Assembly (NCBI GenBank): GCA_947258885.1
Contig: CAMYKD010000019.1
Span: 1 to 62,893 of the forward strand
DNA: 62,893 nt
From: an uncultured Kiloniellales bacterium
GTDB lineage: Bacteria; Pseudomonadota; Alphaproteobacteria; Kiloniellales; JAKSDN01
Direction: 5' to 3'
The notes beneath the pieces are model-generated. The model ran no database searches, was not told the DNA's origin, and saw only the letters and a program-made list of their open reading frames with translations. The position numbers and the translations under genes are program-made. This document shows, piece after piece, positions 1-8,747 of this stretch (its first letter is position 1; the number at the start of each line of letters is the position of its first letter).

Positions 1-1
1 C

Positions 2-508
2 AACAGCAACGATATCTTCCTGGCCAACCTCTTCGTCTATGCGGGCCCGAACCGGCCGGTCGCCAACGACTTCAACGGCGACGGCGAATCGGACATCCTG
101 TGGCGTAACCAGAGCACCTTCGAGACGTCGATGTGGCTTATGGACGGGGCGGATGTGGTGGACTTCGGATCGATCGGCACCGTCGATACGGTCTGGTCGA
201 TGGTTGGCTACGGCGACTTCAACAGGGACGGCCGAGCCGACATCCTGTGGCGAAATACCAACCCCGGCGACCGAACACTCGCGATTTGGCTAGTGGATGG
301 GTTTACCCTCCTGGCCGGGCGGACGATCGGCAGACCGCCTTTCGAGTGGCGGATCAGGGGCATCAGTGACCACAACGGTGACGGCGCGGCCGATATCCTG
401 TGGCACCACACAGACGGGAGGACCGCGGTCTGGCTGATGAACGGATTTGTCTTGCAGCGAGGCAGGCAGATCGCCAGCCCGCCGCCGGCCTGGCAGATCG
501 AGGACTAG
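2..508 (+). CDS. C-terminal part of a VCBS/FG-GAP-like repeat protein (5' end outside window)
   Basis: The reading frame is open from the window edge and stops at 506-508. It encodes about three and a half copies of a roughly 50-residue repeat with the core D-[FH]-N-x-D-G-x-[AS]-DILW followed by W-L-M-[DN]-G-[FA]. The same repeat forms the C-terminal third of the S8 peptidase encoded about 0.7 kb downstream, so the two are tandem paralogues at least in this module. The D-x-[DN]-x-D-G cores are of the calcium-binding, beta-propeller FG-GAP/VCBS type found in secreted proteins. The N-terminal catalytic or targeting part cannot be seen, so the function is unknown; a second secreted peptidase is possible but is inference. 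Confidence 0.8.
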   Translation, partial: NSNDIFLANLFVYAGPNRPVANDFNGDGESDILWRNQSTFETSMWLMDGADVVDFGSIGTVDTVWSMVGYGDFNRDGRADILWRNTNPGDRTLAIWLVDGFTLLAGRTIGRPPFEWRIRGISDHNGDGAADILWHHTDGRTAVWLMNGFVLQRGRQIASPPPAWQIED

Positions 509-1182
509 GCACGCGGCGCGCCCGGCACTCGCTGAGATCGGTGAGTCCTGGGCGCGATCGGAAACTTGAAGTGACATTGCGATGGGCCGGCCGGCGCAAG
601 CCCGCCGGCCCGTCGTTTGTCGTGAGCCCGCGACCGAAGAGTGGAGTCCGACCGGAACACGAACAGGCGGGGCCGAAGGCAGTCCAACGCGCCCCCTGGA
701 TGGCCGCCCGGTAGAAAGCGTCTCGCACAACACCCCTCTGGCCGACCTTCGCCGGATAGTCAGATTTCCAGGATCTATAGAATTAATGTCAAATGTATAC
801 GGAATTAATCTTGGGTAGATATATACTAATTAGATCTAATTTTATGAATACCCAATCGATTTAAATAATTATATCAAATTGTATCAAATTTTTACCAATG
901 GTTTACAATTTCAACACTAAAATTGCGTGACCGTAAGGAGGTAAAGGGCTGTCGATGCGGCGTTTGGCCGCGTGTTGGCGAAGCTTCGGTGTCGGATACG
1001 ACGCCGAGGGCTCGATGCCCTTTCAGTGGAGGATAACGGTGCCGGGAAGATTCGGGCAGACCGTTGAAAAGACAGAATACTCTGACACCTCCTTGCGGGG
1101 CGAGGGCGGCCTTGACCGTCCTGCACCGGGTGTTGGTTCCGTACCGGGGATCGCTCCCAACAGACCGATCAGGAGGTTGGCC
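509..1182. other. Intergenic region with an AT-rich island (about 770-930)
   Basis: This 674-base gap has no convincing gene. Its first half is normal GC-rich DNA. From about 770 to 930 it becomes strongly AT-rich, unlike almost everything else in the window. The island holds a perfect palindrome (828-841), a 10-bp near-direct repeat (871-890, TATCAAATT twice) and a TACAAT box at 904-909 that could be a -10 element. A GGAGG at 936-940 precedes an in-frame ATG at 955, but the second in-frame ATG at 1183 gives a clean signal peptide. The stretch 955-1182 is therefore either untranslated leader or an N-terminal extension. Confidence 0.6.
828..841. promoter_or_regulatory. Perfect 14-bp palindrome, possible operator
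   Basis: AATTAGATCTAATT is its own reverse complement and sits inside the AT-rich leader upstream of the S8 peptidase gene. A perfect palindrome of this length in an AT-rich promoter region suits a dimeric regulator. No matching regulator is recognisable in the window, and AT-rich DNA produces such palindromes by chance more readily than the surrounding GC-rich DNA. Confidence 0.35.
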
Positions 1183-3891
1183 ATGAATCGACAGTTCGCA
1201 TCCGTCGCGGGGAGTGTACTGGCAGGTCTTCTCGCGGGCATGACTCTGAGCGCCGCGGCTAGCGCGCAGGAACCGCGGATCAGCGCCACGGCTCTCCAGC
1301 AGATCGAGACCCTGATGCAGGAGAAGGCCTCGCGCACGCCGGCACAGCGCCGGTTATCCTCCGACCTCTTGTTAGAGATCAGGCGGCAACGCGGCGAGAC
1401 GATCGTCGAAGGCCTGTCCAGCGTGCGCTCCTCGGTCAGGAGCGACCGGACCGGCCGAGTGCCGATCGACATCCAGGCCGAGGTCACGGACGGTCTGCTA
1501 CGGCGCATCGCGGCCTTGGGCGGCCGGGTGGTCAGTGCCCACGCGGGCTATGGGGCCATCCGCGCCAACGTTCCGCTCAAGCAGCTGGAGGCCCTGGCCC
1601 AGTCGCCGCAGGTGCGGTTCATCCGCACGGCCTCTCTCCCCATCGCCAGCAAGTTCAACACCTCGGAGGGCGACGTCACCCACATGGCGGATCTGGCGCG
1701 CACCGATCTGGGCGTCGACGGCACCGGGGTCAAGGTTTGCGTGCTGTCGGACAGCGTCGATTCCCTGGCGGACGTACAGGCCTTGGGCGACCTGCCGCCG
1801 ACCATAGACATCCTGCCGGGCCAGGACGGCGTCGCCCTCGGGGCGGCCGAGGGAGTGCCGGAAACCATCGGCGAGGGCACGGCCACCCTGGAGATCATCC
1901 ATGACCTCGCGCCGGGCGCGGCCCTCGGCTTTGCCACCGGCTGGCTCGACCAGGCATCCTTCGCCCAGAACATCAGCGACCTGCGCACCTCTGGGTGCGA
2001 CGTCCTGATCGACAACGTGATTCATGTCACCGAGCCGGTGTTCCAGGACGGCATCATCGCGCAGGCGATCGATAACGTGGTCGCCGACGGCGCCGTTTAC
2101 TTCTCAGCGGCCCAGAACTTCGGCAATCTGAGCAACGGCACCTCGAGTGTGTGGGAAGGCGACTATTTCGCCACGGCCGTTCCCGTCGTCGGGTCCCTCG
2201 GCTCCGAATACGAGACCGCGCACGACTTCGGCGGCGGCACCGCTCTCAACACGATCAGCACCGACTCGCCGTTCGGCTTCACCCTTCAATGGTCCGATCC
2301 CCAGGGCGCTTCGACCAACGACTACGACCTCTTCCTCGTCAGTGCCGACGGCAATTCGGTGGTCCTCGCGTCCACAACCTTCCAAACCAGCGGATCACCA
2401 GGGAACCCTTTTGAGTTCATCGATTCGCGCAGCCTCGACCATACCGGGATGCATCTTTTGATCGCGCGGATGGCGGGTGCTGCCGACCGCCACCTGCACC
2501 TCAACGCCTTGGGCGGGCAGTTGGCCGTCGCCACGGCCGGGCAGACCTGGGGTCACAGCAGCGCCAGGAGCGCCGTCAGCGTCGCCGCGGTGAACTGGTT
2601 CCAGGGCTCGGCCACGCCCACCCCCTTTACGGGCGCCGAGTCTGTCGAAAACTACAGCTCCGACGGCCCGCGGCGGGTCTTCTACGAGGCCGACGGCACC
2701 CCGATCACGCCGGGCAACGTCTCGGCGACGGGCGGCGAACTGCGGCAGAAGCCGAATCTTGCGGCGGCCGACAACGTCTCGACGGCAACGCCGGGATTCG
2801 AAACCTTCTTCGGCACCTCCGCCTCGGCGGCGCACGCCGCGGCGATTGCCGGTCTGATGCTGTCGAAGAAACCGGCTCTCAGCACGGCCGATCTGCGCGA
2901 TATCCTTGCCCAGACCGCCCTCGACATCGAGGCCCCCGGCGTGGACCGCGACTCGGGCGCCGGCATCGTCGATGCCGCGGCTGCTCTCCGCGCGTTGAAG
3001 GATGCCGTCGCGACCGACTTCAACGCCGATGCCCTCTCGGACATCCTGTGGCGCAATTCCAGCACCGGCAACACGGTCATCTACCAGATGGACGGCTTCA
3101 ACAAGAGCGCCATAGCCTCGATCGGGACGCCGAGCACAGATTGGTTGATCAAAGATGTCGGCGACTTCGATAACGATCTACGGGCCGACATCCTGTGGCG
3201 GAGGAATGTCACGGGCGAGGTCGTCATCTGGATGATGGATGGGTTCACCCTGGTGTCCTCGGGTTCGATCGGGGCCGCCGGCGGCGCTTGGGATGTGGCG
3301 GGCCTTGGCGACTTCGACGGCGACCGTAATCTCGACATATTGTGGCGCGACGGTAGCAGCGGACAAACCGCGATTTGGCAGATGGACGGCTTCGTCTTGC
3401 TGCTCGGCAAGAACATCGGCACGATCCCTCTCGCGTGGAAGATCGCGGGCGTTGCCGATTTCAACAACGACGGTGTGTCCGACATCCTGTGGCGCAACTC
3501 GGACAGCGGAAGCACTGCCGTCTGGCAGATGAACGCGCTTGCCATGGCCGACAGTATCACGATCGGCACGCCGGCTCCTGCCTGGAAGATCGTGGGCATG
3601 GCCGACTTCGATGGCGGCGGCCAGGACGATATCCTGTGGCGCAACAGCATTACCAACCAGGTCGTCATCTGGCAGATGAACGGTTACACCTTGGAGGCTT
3701 CGTCGGCAATCGGGACCGTCGACTCCGATTGGCTTGTCGCCCGCCTTGGCGATTACAATGGCGGCGGCGAGGCGGACATCCTGTGGCGGCGGCGCAGCGA
3801 TGGAAACACGGTGATCTGGCAGATGAACGGGTTCGACTTGGAGGCCGCCCAGTCGATCGGGACCGTTACCGGCGGATGGGAAGTGCAATAA
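1183..3891 (+). CDS. Secreted S8 (subtilisin-family) serine peptidase with six C-terminal VCBS-like repeats
   Basis: This 902-residue protein starts at ATG 1183, chosen because AGGAGG lies 6 bases upstream and the product opens with a signal peptide (MNRQFASVAGSVLAGLLAG, Ala-rich cleavage region near 25). The catalytic triad is visible in S8 order: Asp190 in VCVLSDSVD, His240 in EIIHDLAPG and Ser546 in FGTSASAAH. Residues from about 612 to the end are six repeats of 48-49 residues with D-[FY]-[DN]-x-x-x-x-x-DILWR cores and W-Q-M-[DN]-G-[FY] ends, typical of calcium-binding propeller repeats. It is probably exported and degrades or processes extracellular protein; substrate unknown. An in-frame start at 955 would add 76 residues without a signal peptide. 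The upstream gene ends in the same repeat type. Confidence 0.88.
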   Translation: MNRQFASVAGSVLAGLLAGMTLSAAASAQEPRISATALQQIETLMQEKASRTPAQRRLSSDLLLEIRRQRGETIVEGLSSVRSSVRSDRTGRVPIDIQAEVTDGLLRRIAALGGRVVSAHAGYGAIRANVPLKQLEALAQSPQVRFIRTASLPIASKFNTSEGDVTHMADLARTDLGVDGTGVKVCVLSDSVDSLADVQALGDLPPTIDILPGQDGVALGAAEGVPETIGEGTATLEIIHDLAPGAALGFATGWLDQASFAQNISDLRTSGCDVLIDNVIHVTEPVFQDGIIAQAIDNVVADGAVYFSAAQNFGNLSNGTSSVWEGDYFATAVPVVGSLGSEYETAHDFGGGTALNTISTDSPFGFTLQWSDPQGASTNDYDLFLVSADGNSVVLASTTFQTSGSPGNPFEFIDSRSLDHTGMHLLIARMAGAADRHLHLNALGGQLAVATAGQTWGHSSARSAVSVAAVNWFQGSATPTPFTGAESVENYSSDGPRRVFYEADGTPITPGNVSATGGELRQKPNLAAADNVSTATPGFETFFGTSASAAHAAAIAGLMLSKKPALSTADLRDILAQTALDIEAPGVDRDSGAGIVDAAAALRALKDAVATDFNADALSDILWRNSSTGNTVIYQMDGFNKSAIASIGTPSTDWLIKDVGDFDNDLRADILWRRNVTGEVVIWMMDGFTLVSSGSIGAAGGAWDVAGLGDFDGDRNLDILWRDGSSGQTAIWQMDGFVLLLGKNIGTIPLAWKIAGVADFNNDGVSDILWRNSDSGSTAVWQMNALAMADSITIGTPAPAWKIVGMADFDGGGQDDILWRNSITNQVVIWQMNGYTLEASSAIGTVDSDWLVARLGDYNGGGEADILWRRRSDGNTVIWQMNGFDLEAAQSIGTVTGGWEVQ

Positions 3892-3927
3892 GAGCGCACG
3901 AAACCGCCAGGTAACTGCCGGCTTCGG

Positions 3928-3951
3928 GGGCGGCGGCGCGGTCCGCCGCCC
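3928..3951 (+). terminator. GC-rich hairpin after the S8 peptidase gene, possible terminator
   Basis: GGGCGGCGG at 3928-3936 pairs with CCGCCGCCC at 3943-3951 over a six-base loop, 36 bases after the peptidase stop codon. The following TCGGTCGTTT is only weakly T-rich, so intrinsic termination is plausible but not certain. Confidence 0.4.
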
Positions 3952-4137
3952 TCGGTCGTTTGCCGCAACGAAAGGAGGTGGGCCGGTTCCGAGACGTAAA
4001 ACCCTCTAGTTCGACCAGCAGTCCCGCGATATGGTGAATGGGCCGGGACCGGCACGGGGAGAGCGCTCGCGGCTCTTGTTGATAGGCCGCGACAGGCGCC
4101 GGGATATGAGCTTGTTCGATATCGAAAAGGCGGCAGG

Positions 4138-5148
4138 ATGAGGGCGAGCGGCCTGGTCAGCGCGGTGATGGTGACCTACCGGACCGGCCCTGCTCTGTTC
4201 GGGGCGATCGAGGCCGTGCTCGGCCAGGCCGGCCTCGACGAACTGGTGCTCGTCGACAACGGCAATCCGCAGCCGGTCCGCGCGGCCCTGAACCGGCTCG
4301 AGGCCGCCGAGGACCGGGTCAGGCTCCTGACCGGTCACGGCAACGTCGGCTACGCCGCGGCCTGCAATCTGGGCGCCGGCGCGGCGCGGGGCGACTATCT
4401 GCTTTTCGTGAATCCCGATTGTCTGCTGCCGGCCGACGCCATAGCGCAGTTCCTCGCCGTCGCGCGGCGCACCCCGCGGCCGGCGGTGCTGGGCTGCCGG
4501 CTGAGCAATCCCGACGGTACGGAGCAGCGCGGCTCCCGGCGCGAGGCTCTGACGCCCTGGACCGCCTTGGTCGAGGCTTTGCGCCTCGACCGCCTGGCGC
4601 CGGACAATCCGCGCATCGTCCGGCTCAACCAGCACGACCGGCCGGCCCCCGAGGAGGTCGCGGAGGTCCCGGTCGTCAGCGGCGCCTGCCTATTCCTGGC
4701 AGCCCGCGATTTCCAGGCGCTCGACGGCTTCGACGAAGGGTATTTCCTGCACGTCGACGACATCGATTTCTGTTTTCGGATGCGCAAGGCCGGGGGCCAT
4801 GTGCTCTTCCTGCCGCAGGTCCGGCCGGTGCATTACCGGAGCACGAGCCGGGCGCACCCGGTCTTCGTCGAATGGTGCAAGACGCGCGGCTTCCTGCGCT
4901 ACTTCCGCAAGAACTTTTCCGACAGCCATTCGCGATTCGTGATCCTGCTTACGAACCTTGCCGTCTGCCTCAGGTTCGTTGTCAGGGCCGGTTGGCTCAC
5001 GCTGCGGGGACTGCTGCGCAGGGATGCGCCAAGCGATTCGCAGAGGAGAGCGCGGGGCCGGGGTCTCGAGGGACCCGGCGTGGCGGGCGAAGGAGTTTCG
5101 GGCGAGGACCTCGTGGGGCCGAGCTCCACCACCGGCCGGTCGGTCTGA
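4138..5148 (+). CDS. GT2-family glycosyltransferase (rhamnosyltransferase-like)
   Basis: The 336-residue product is a GT-A fold family 2 glycosyltransferase of the kind that adds sugars during O-antigen or exopolysaccharide assembly at the cytoplasmic face. Visible marks are the N-terminal VMVTYRTG strand, VDNGN at 39-43, the N-P-D acidic motif at 92-94 (equivalent of DxD), and the acceptor/base motif HVDDIDFCFR around 207. A hydrophobic stretch after residue 265 may anchor it to the membrane. The last 50 or so residues are Gly/Arg-rich low complexity and probably not part of the fold. Donor and acceptor cannot be told from sequence. Confidence 0.82.
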   Translation: MRASGLVSAVMVTYRTGPALFGAIEAVLGQAGLDELVLVDNGNPQPVRAALNRLEAAEDRVRLLTGHGNVGYAAACNLGAGAARGDYLLFVNPDCLLPADAIAQFLAVARRTPRPAVLGCRLSNPDGTEQRGSRREALTPWTALVEALRLDRLAPDNPRIVRLNQHDRPAPEEVAEVPVVSGACLFLAARDFQALDGFDEGYFLHVDDIDFCFRMRKAGGHVLFLPQVRPVHYRSTSRAHPVFVEWCKTRGFLRYFRKNFSDSHSRFVILLTNLAVCLRFVVRAGWLTLRGLLRRDAPSDSQRRARGRGLEGPGVAGEGVSGEDLVGPSSTTGRSV

Positions 5149-5341
5149 GCCTCGGCTTCCGATCGCCGACCGGCAACGGGAGAGGCAGACCGCCCAGGTT
5201 GCGAATCAGAGCCGTTTCCGTCACACCGGGTCTTCACACCGCTCCGGGGACCCGGACAATGACGAAGGCAGACCTCAGCCGGACCCTCCAACTCGTCATA
5301 GGCGCCGCTCTGCTTCCCCTTGCAGCCGGCCGTACCGCGAC

Positions 5342-6208
5342 ATGACAGAGGAAAGGAACGCCGTCGTTCTGGGCGCTCGAAGCCTCATCGGCCCATATCT
5401 CGTGGGGCGCTTGGTCGATCTCGGCTACACGATCGAGTGCATCACGCGACATGGCGAGGCGGCCGGCCCTTCCCCCGGTCTGCACTGGACGACGCTCGAC
5501 GCGAGCGCGCCGGGCGACTGGGCCCCACGCCGGGATGCGGTGGTCTTTTCCCTCCTGCCGCTCTGGCTGCTGTCCGCGGTCCTTCCGAACCTGCAGCCGG
5601 CCCGTCAGATCGTCGCCTTCGGGTCGACCTCCGCGACCGTCAAGGCGACCAGTTCGGATCCCGGCGAGCGCGGCCTTGCCGAAAGCCTGCAGTCGGCGGA
5701 GCGCGTCTTGGCCGAGTCTTGCGAGCGCATGAGCATTCCCTGGACCCTGTTGCGGCCGACCCTGGTCTATGGCGGCGGGCGGGACCGCAACATCAGCGCG
5801 ATCGCCGGCTTTATCCGCCGCTTCGGCTTCTTTCCACTGGCCGCGCCGGGACGCGGCCTGCGCCAGCCGGTCCACGCCGACGATCTGGCGGGCGCGGCGC
5901 TCTCGGCGGTCGACAACCCCGCCGCGAGCGACACCGGCTTCGACCTGCCCGGCGGCGAGACGTTGACCTACCGCGAAATGGTCGAGCGGGTCTTCGAGGC
6001 CTCGAACCGGCGTCCCCTGATCCTGCCGCTCCCTGAGCTGGCGCTGGCCGCCGCCGTCGGCGGGGCGCGGCGCCTGGGGTTGCTCGGCGTCACGGCCGAG
6101 GCGGTCAGGCGGATCAACCGGGATCTGACCTTCGATAGCGCGCCGGCGCGCTCGTGCCTCGATTTTGCGCCGCGAGGCTTTGCGCCGGAACTGCCGGCCG
6201 AGCGCTGA
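5342..6208 (+). CDS. Atypical extended SDR / NAD(P)-binding epimerase-like protein
   Basis: This 288-residue protein has a Rossmann start with VVLGARSLIGPYLVG (dinucleotide-binding glycines shifted relative to GxxGxxG), a VFSLLPLW strand, and the LLRPTLVYGGG and PVHADDLAGA motifs characteristic of extended or atypical SDRs. The YxxxK catalytic pair is not obvious, which fits atypical SDRs that act as NAD(P)-binding proteins or reductases of unknown substrate. The ATG at 5342 puts the Rossmann strand at the N-terminus as expected; the frame is open further upstream but that part has no similarity to the fold. It follows the GT2 gene, so a role in surface sugar metabolism is possible but inferred. 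Confidence 0.78.
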   Translation: MTEERNAVVLGARSLIGPYLVGRLVDLGYTIECITRHGEAAGPSPGLHWTTLDASAPGDWAPRRDAVVFSLLPLWLLSAVLPNLQPARQIVAFGSTSATVKATSSDPGERGLAESLQSAERVLAESCERMSIPWTLLRPTLVYGGGRDRNISAIAGFIRRFGFFPLAAPGRGLRQPVHADDLAGAALSAVDNPAASDTGFDLPGGETLTYREMVERVFEASNRRPLILPLPELALAAAVGGARRLGLLGVTAEAVRRINRDLTFDSAPARSCLDFAPRGFAPELPAER

Positions 6209-6239
6209 CACCAGAGGTCGCTATCGATGACCTCCGGTA

Positions 6240-6545
6240 TTATTTGGGGAGAGTGACGCCGGCGCGGCCTTCCTCGATGCCGTGCAACAGGTAGTGCTGC
6301 CACCCGGATTCGAACTTGCCGCTGCGTACCGCCGCGGCCACGTCCGGATTTTGATCCAGATAAGCCTGTTCGACCCAGCCAGGCGGGGGGATCATGCTTT
6401 GCTTCATGCCTGCTTCGAGGTCCATCGAAAAGCGAAAGCCGACAACCAATGCCACGACCATGAGACAGGAGATTGCAAAAAACAGACCTTTTAGAGCCCT
6501 GTCCTGCTTGCGAAATAGGTTTAGTTGTTTTTCTACGTTGATCAT
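6240..6545 (-). CDS. Small single-pass membrane protein with a PDVAA-type C-terminal motif
   Basis: A 101-residue protein starts at ATG 6545 (an in-frame TTG lies two codons upstream) with TAAGG as a likely ribosome binding site. Residues about 20-40 form one transmembrane helix. The C-terminal half contains YLDQNPDVAAAV followed by GWQHYLLHGIEEGR. This pattern (Y-L-x-x-N-P-D-V-A ... H-Y-x-x-x-G-x-x-E-G-R) recurs as repeats in bacterial glycosyltransferases and calcium-binding surface proteins. Having one copy on a membrane stub is unusual. It runs opposite to its neighbours. Function unknown. Confidence 0.7.
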   Translation of the reverse strand: MINVEKQLNLFRKQDRALKGLFFAISCLMVVALVVGFRFSMDLEAGMKQSMIPPPGWVEQAYLDQNPDVAAAVRSGKFESGWQHYLLHGIEEGRAGVTLPK

Positions 6546-6822
6546 GAGCAAAACCTTACGCCCCGCCTCGCACGGCGGTCAAGGCGTTGGCCGTGCGTGA
6601 CGCGGCTCGACCGCCGCGCTCCCGCCGGTTCCGCGACGCGACGCGAAAACGGCGCGCCCGTGGAGTCGGCCGGACAAATCGACGGACGGCGCCACTTCGG
6701 TTTTGACCCGGGGCGCTGTATCGCGCATGGTTCCACAGACGAGCCCGGCCGGTACGGCAGAGCGGTCTTCGATCCGGGGCCGGCGAACGGCCAGGACCCC
6801 GGCAGTCCAGGGAGGGGGCGAC

Positions 6823-7539
6823 GTGGGCTCGGTTCTGTTGCTTGGCTTCCTGATCGGCATGCAGCATGCGCTCGAGGCCGATCATGTCGCCGCGGTGGCG
6901 TCGATTGCGACGCGAAGCGGTTCGGTCGGGCGCATCGTGCGGCAGGGCGCGGCCTGGGGGCTCGGCCACAGCATGACGTTGCTGGTCGTCGGTGCAGCGG
7001 TGCTGTCCTTCGACGCGGCGGTGCCCGAGAGCTTGGCCCGGATCCTGGAGCTTGCGGTCGGCGTCATGCTGCTCTTGCTCGGACTGGGCGTCCTGCGCCG
7101 CGTGCTGCGCCGAAGGGTCCACTTCCACCGGCATCGGCACGGCAACGGGATCGTGCATATCCATGCCCATTCTCACGCCGGCGAGCGGGGACCGCATGAT
7201 CCCCGGCTGCACCGGCACGACCATCCGCGCGCCCTGCCACTGCGCGCGCTGCTGATCGGCACGATGCATGGCATGGCGGGCTCGGCGGCCCTCCTGGTCC
7301 TGGCGCTGGCCTCGGTTCAATCGGCGCTTACCGGCCTGCTCTATGTCGTGATCTTCGGTTTCGGCTCGATTGTCGGCATGGCGGCGCTCTCGGCCGTCAT
7401 CGCCGTGCCGCTCAGCTGGTCCGCGCGCCTGCTCACCCGGCTGAACCAGGCCCTCCAGGCGGCGATCGGCTGCGCCACACTGGTGCTTGGCGTCGTGATT
7501 GTCTACGAGACCGCTTTCGTCGTTTGGATGGGTGGTTGA
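6823..7539 (+). CDS. NiCoT/UreH-like nickel-cobalt transporter family membrane protein
   Basis: A 238-residue polytopic membrane protein. GTG 6823 is preferred because GGAGGGGG lies just upstream and the first helix then starts immediately. Helix 1 contains HALEADHVAAVASIA, matching the H-A-x-x-x-D-H signature of nickel/cobalt permeases (His15 to His21). A second conserved His lies in GTMHGMAGSAALL. A very His-rich cytoplasmic or periplasmic loop (about 94-132) probably collects metal. It should move Ni2+ or Co2+ across the inner membrane; B12-dependent icmF elsewhere in the window could use cobalt, but no link is shown. No cobalamin riboswitch was seen upstream. Confidence 0.82.
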   Translation: MGSVLLLGFLIGMQHALEADHVAAVASIATRSGSVGRIVRQGAAWGLGHSMTLLVVGAAVLSFDAAVPESLARILELAVGVMLLLLGLGVLRRVLRRRVHFHRHRHGNGIVHIHAHSHAGERGPHDPRLHRHDHPRALPLRALLIGTMHGMAGSAALLVLALASVQSALTGLLYVVIFGFGSIVGMAALSAVIAVPLSWSARLLTRLNQALQAAIGCATLVLGVVIVYETAFVVWMGG

Positions 7540-7635
7540 GCGGTTCGGGTGCGAGGGGGCAAATAGTCGACCTTTCGGTCACGATATAACAGGGCTCTGG
7601 TCGTGAGTATTGTGTTTGGCTAGGTAGGTCACATC

Positions 7636-8736
7636 ATGGCGGTCACGAAGCGGGTGAGACAGCTGTGCCGGTTCGGTCTCGTGTTGTCTTTGACAGTGCT
7701 GACCGCCTGCACGACCGGCACGGGACTCGAGACGGAATCGGCATCCGCCGCGCTCGTGGCGCGGGCCCAGGCGCTTTTGGCCGAGATGGATTACCGGCCG
7801 GGCGTGGTCGACGGGATCGAGGGGCCGCTGACCGGCGAAGCGGTTCGTGCCTACCAGACCGTAGCCGGCCTCGAGGTCGACGGCCGGGTCAGCGAGTCTT
7901 TCGTTGCCCGGCTCGAGCGCGACAAGCAAATGCGCCTGGTCGCGGAGGTGCAGGAACAGCTGGCGGCTCTCGGCTATGAGCCGGGCCCCGCCGACGGCAA
8001 GGTGGGGGCACGGACGCGGCGCGCGGTCGAGGCCTTTCAAGAAGCCCAGGGTCTGCCGCGGGATGGCCGGGCCACGGCGCGGTTGCTCGACCAACTGGCC
8101 AAGGCCCGGGATGCGGCGGGGGCCCGGCCCGGCGACACGCAACCCGAGCCCTCGATGGAGGTCTCTGCCGGGACCGGGGACAAATCGGCCGAGATCGCGG
8201 CCCCGGACCCGCAAGACCTCATTCTTGCGCCCGGCGACCGTGTTCTGCTCAGCTATCGCGGCAGGGAGACGACGCCCGCCGAGGTCGAGATCGGTCCGGA
8301 CGGGCGGGTCGCGCTGCCCGAGGCGGGCAGCGTGCAGGCGGCCGGCCTCGACCTCAAGCAACTGCGGGACCAAGTGACCGTCGGGCTGATCGAGAGCTAC
8401 CTGGGCAAGCTCGATGTTAGGGTGACCCTGATCGAGGCGCACGGGGAGCCCGGCGCCATCGCGGGTGAGACGCCCGACTCCAAGACGCATATCCTTGCGC
8501 CCGGCGACCGCCTTTCCGTGAGCCTGGCCGCGGAGGCGGCAAATCCGGCCGACCTCGAGGTCGGGCCGGACGGGTCGCTGGCGCTGCCCGAGACGGGCCG
8601 TGTCCCGGCCGCCGGCCTCGGCCTCGCGGAGCTGCGCGACAGCATCACGGTGAAGCTGCTCGAAACCTACATGGGCAATCTCAGGGTGAAGGTCGGCTTG
8701 GCCGACGCCGGCCAAACGCGCCCCGCGGTAGAGTGA
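7636..8736 (+). CDS. Lipoprotein with two peptidoglycan-binding and two polysaccharide-export (Poly_export) modules
   Basis: The 366-residue product begins with a lipoprotein signal ending LTVLTAC, with Cys25 as the lipidation site. Residues about 39-92 and 98-152 are two PG_binding_1 repeats (A-Q-x-L-L/Q-L, V-D-G...G, A-V-x-x-[FY]-Q, G-L-x-x-D-G-R). Residues about 195-270 and 284-355 are two copies of the Wza-type N-terminal export motif: LAPGDR, VGPDGxxALPExG, AAGLxLxxLRD. The two halves look like an internal duplication. The combination suggests a peptidoglycan-anchored outer-membrane accessory of polysaccharide export, but the SLBB repeats and C-terminal helix of true Wza channels are absent. 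The strand is opposite to the following gene, with a REP-like hairpin between. Confidence 0.75.
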   Translation: MAVTKRVRQLCRFGLVLSLTVLTACTTGTGLETESASAALVARAQALLAEMDYRPGVVDGIEGPLTGEAVRAYQTVAGLEVDGRVSESFVARLERDKQMRLVAEVQEQLAALGYEPGPADGKVGARTRRAVEAFQEAQGLPRDGRATARLLDQLAKARDAAGARPGDTQPEPSMEVSAGTGDKSAEIAAPDPQDLILAPGDRVLLSYRGRETTPAEVEIGPDGRVALPEAGSVQAAGLDLKQLRDQVTVGLIESYLGKLDVRVTLIEAHGEPGAIAGETPDSKTHILAPGDRLSVSLAAEAANPADLEVGPDGSLALPETGRVPAAGLGLAELRDSITVKLLETYMGNLRVKVGLADAGQTRPAVE

Positions 8737-8747
8737 CGGTTGCCGCC

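Noticed and set aside
955-1182. N-terminal extension of the S8 peptidase from ATG 955
   Set aside because: A GGAGG precedes it, but the extension has no signal peptide or domain and would bury the good signal peptide starting at 1183.
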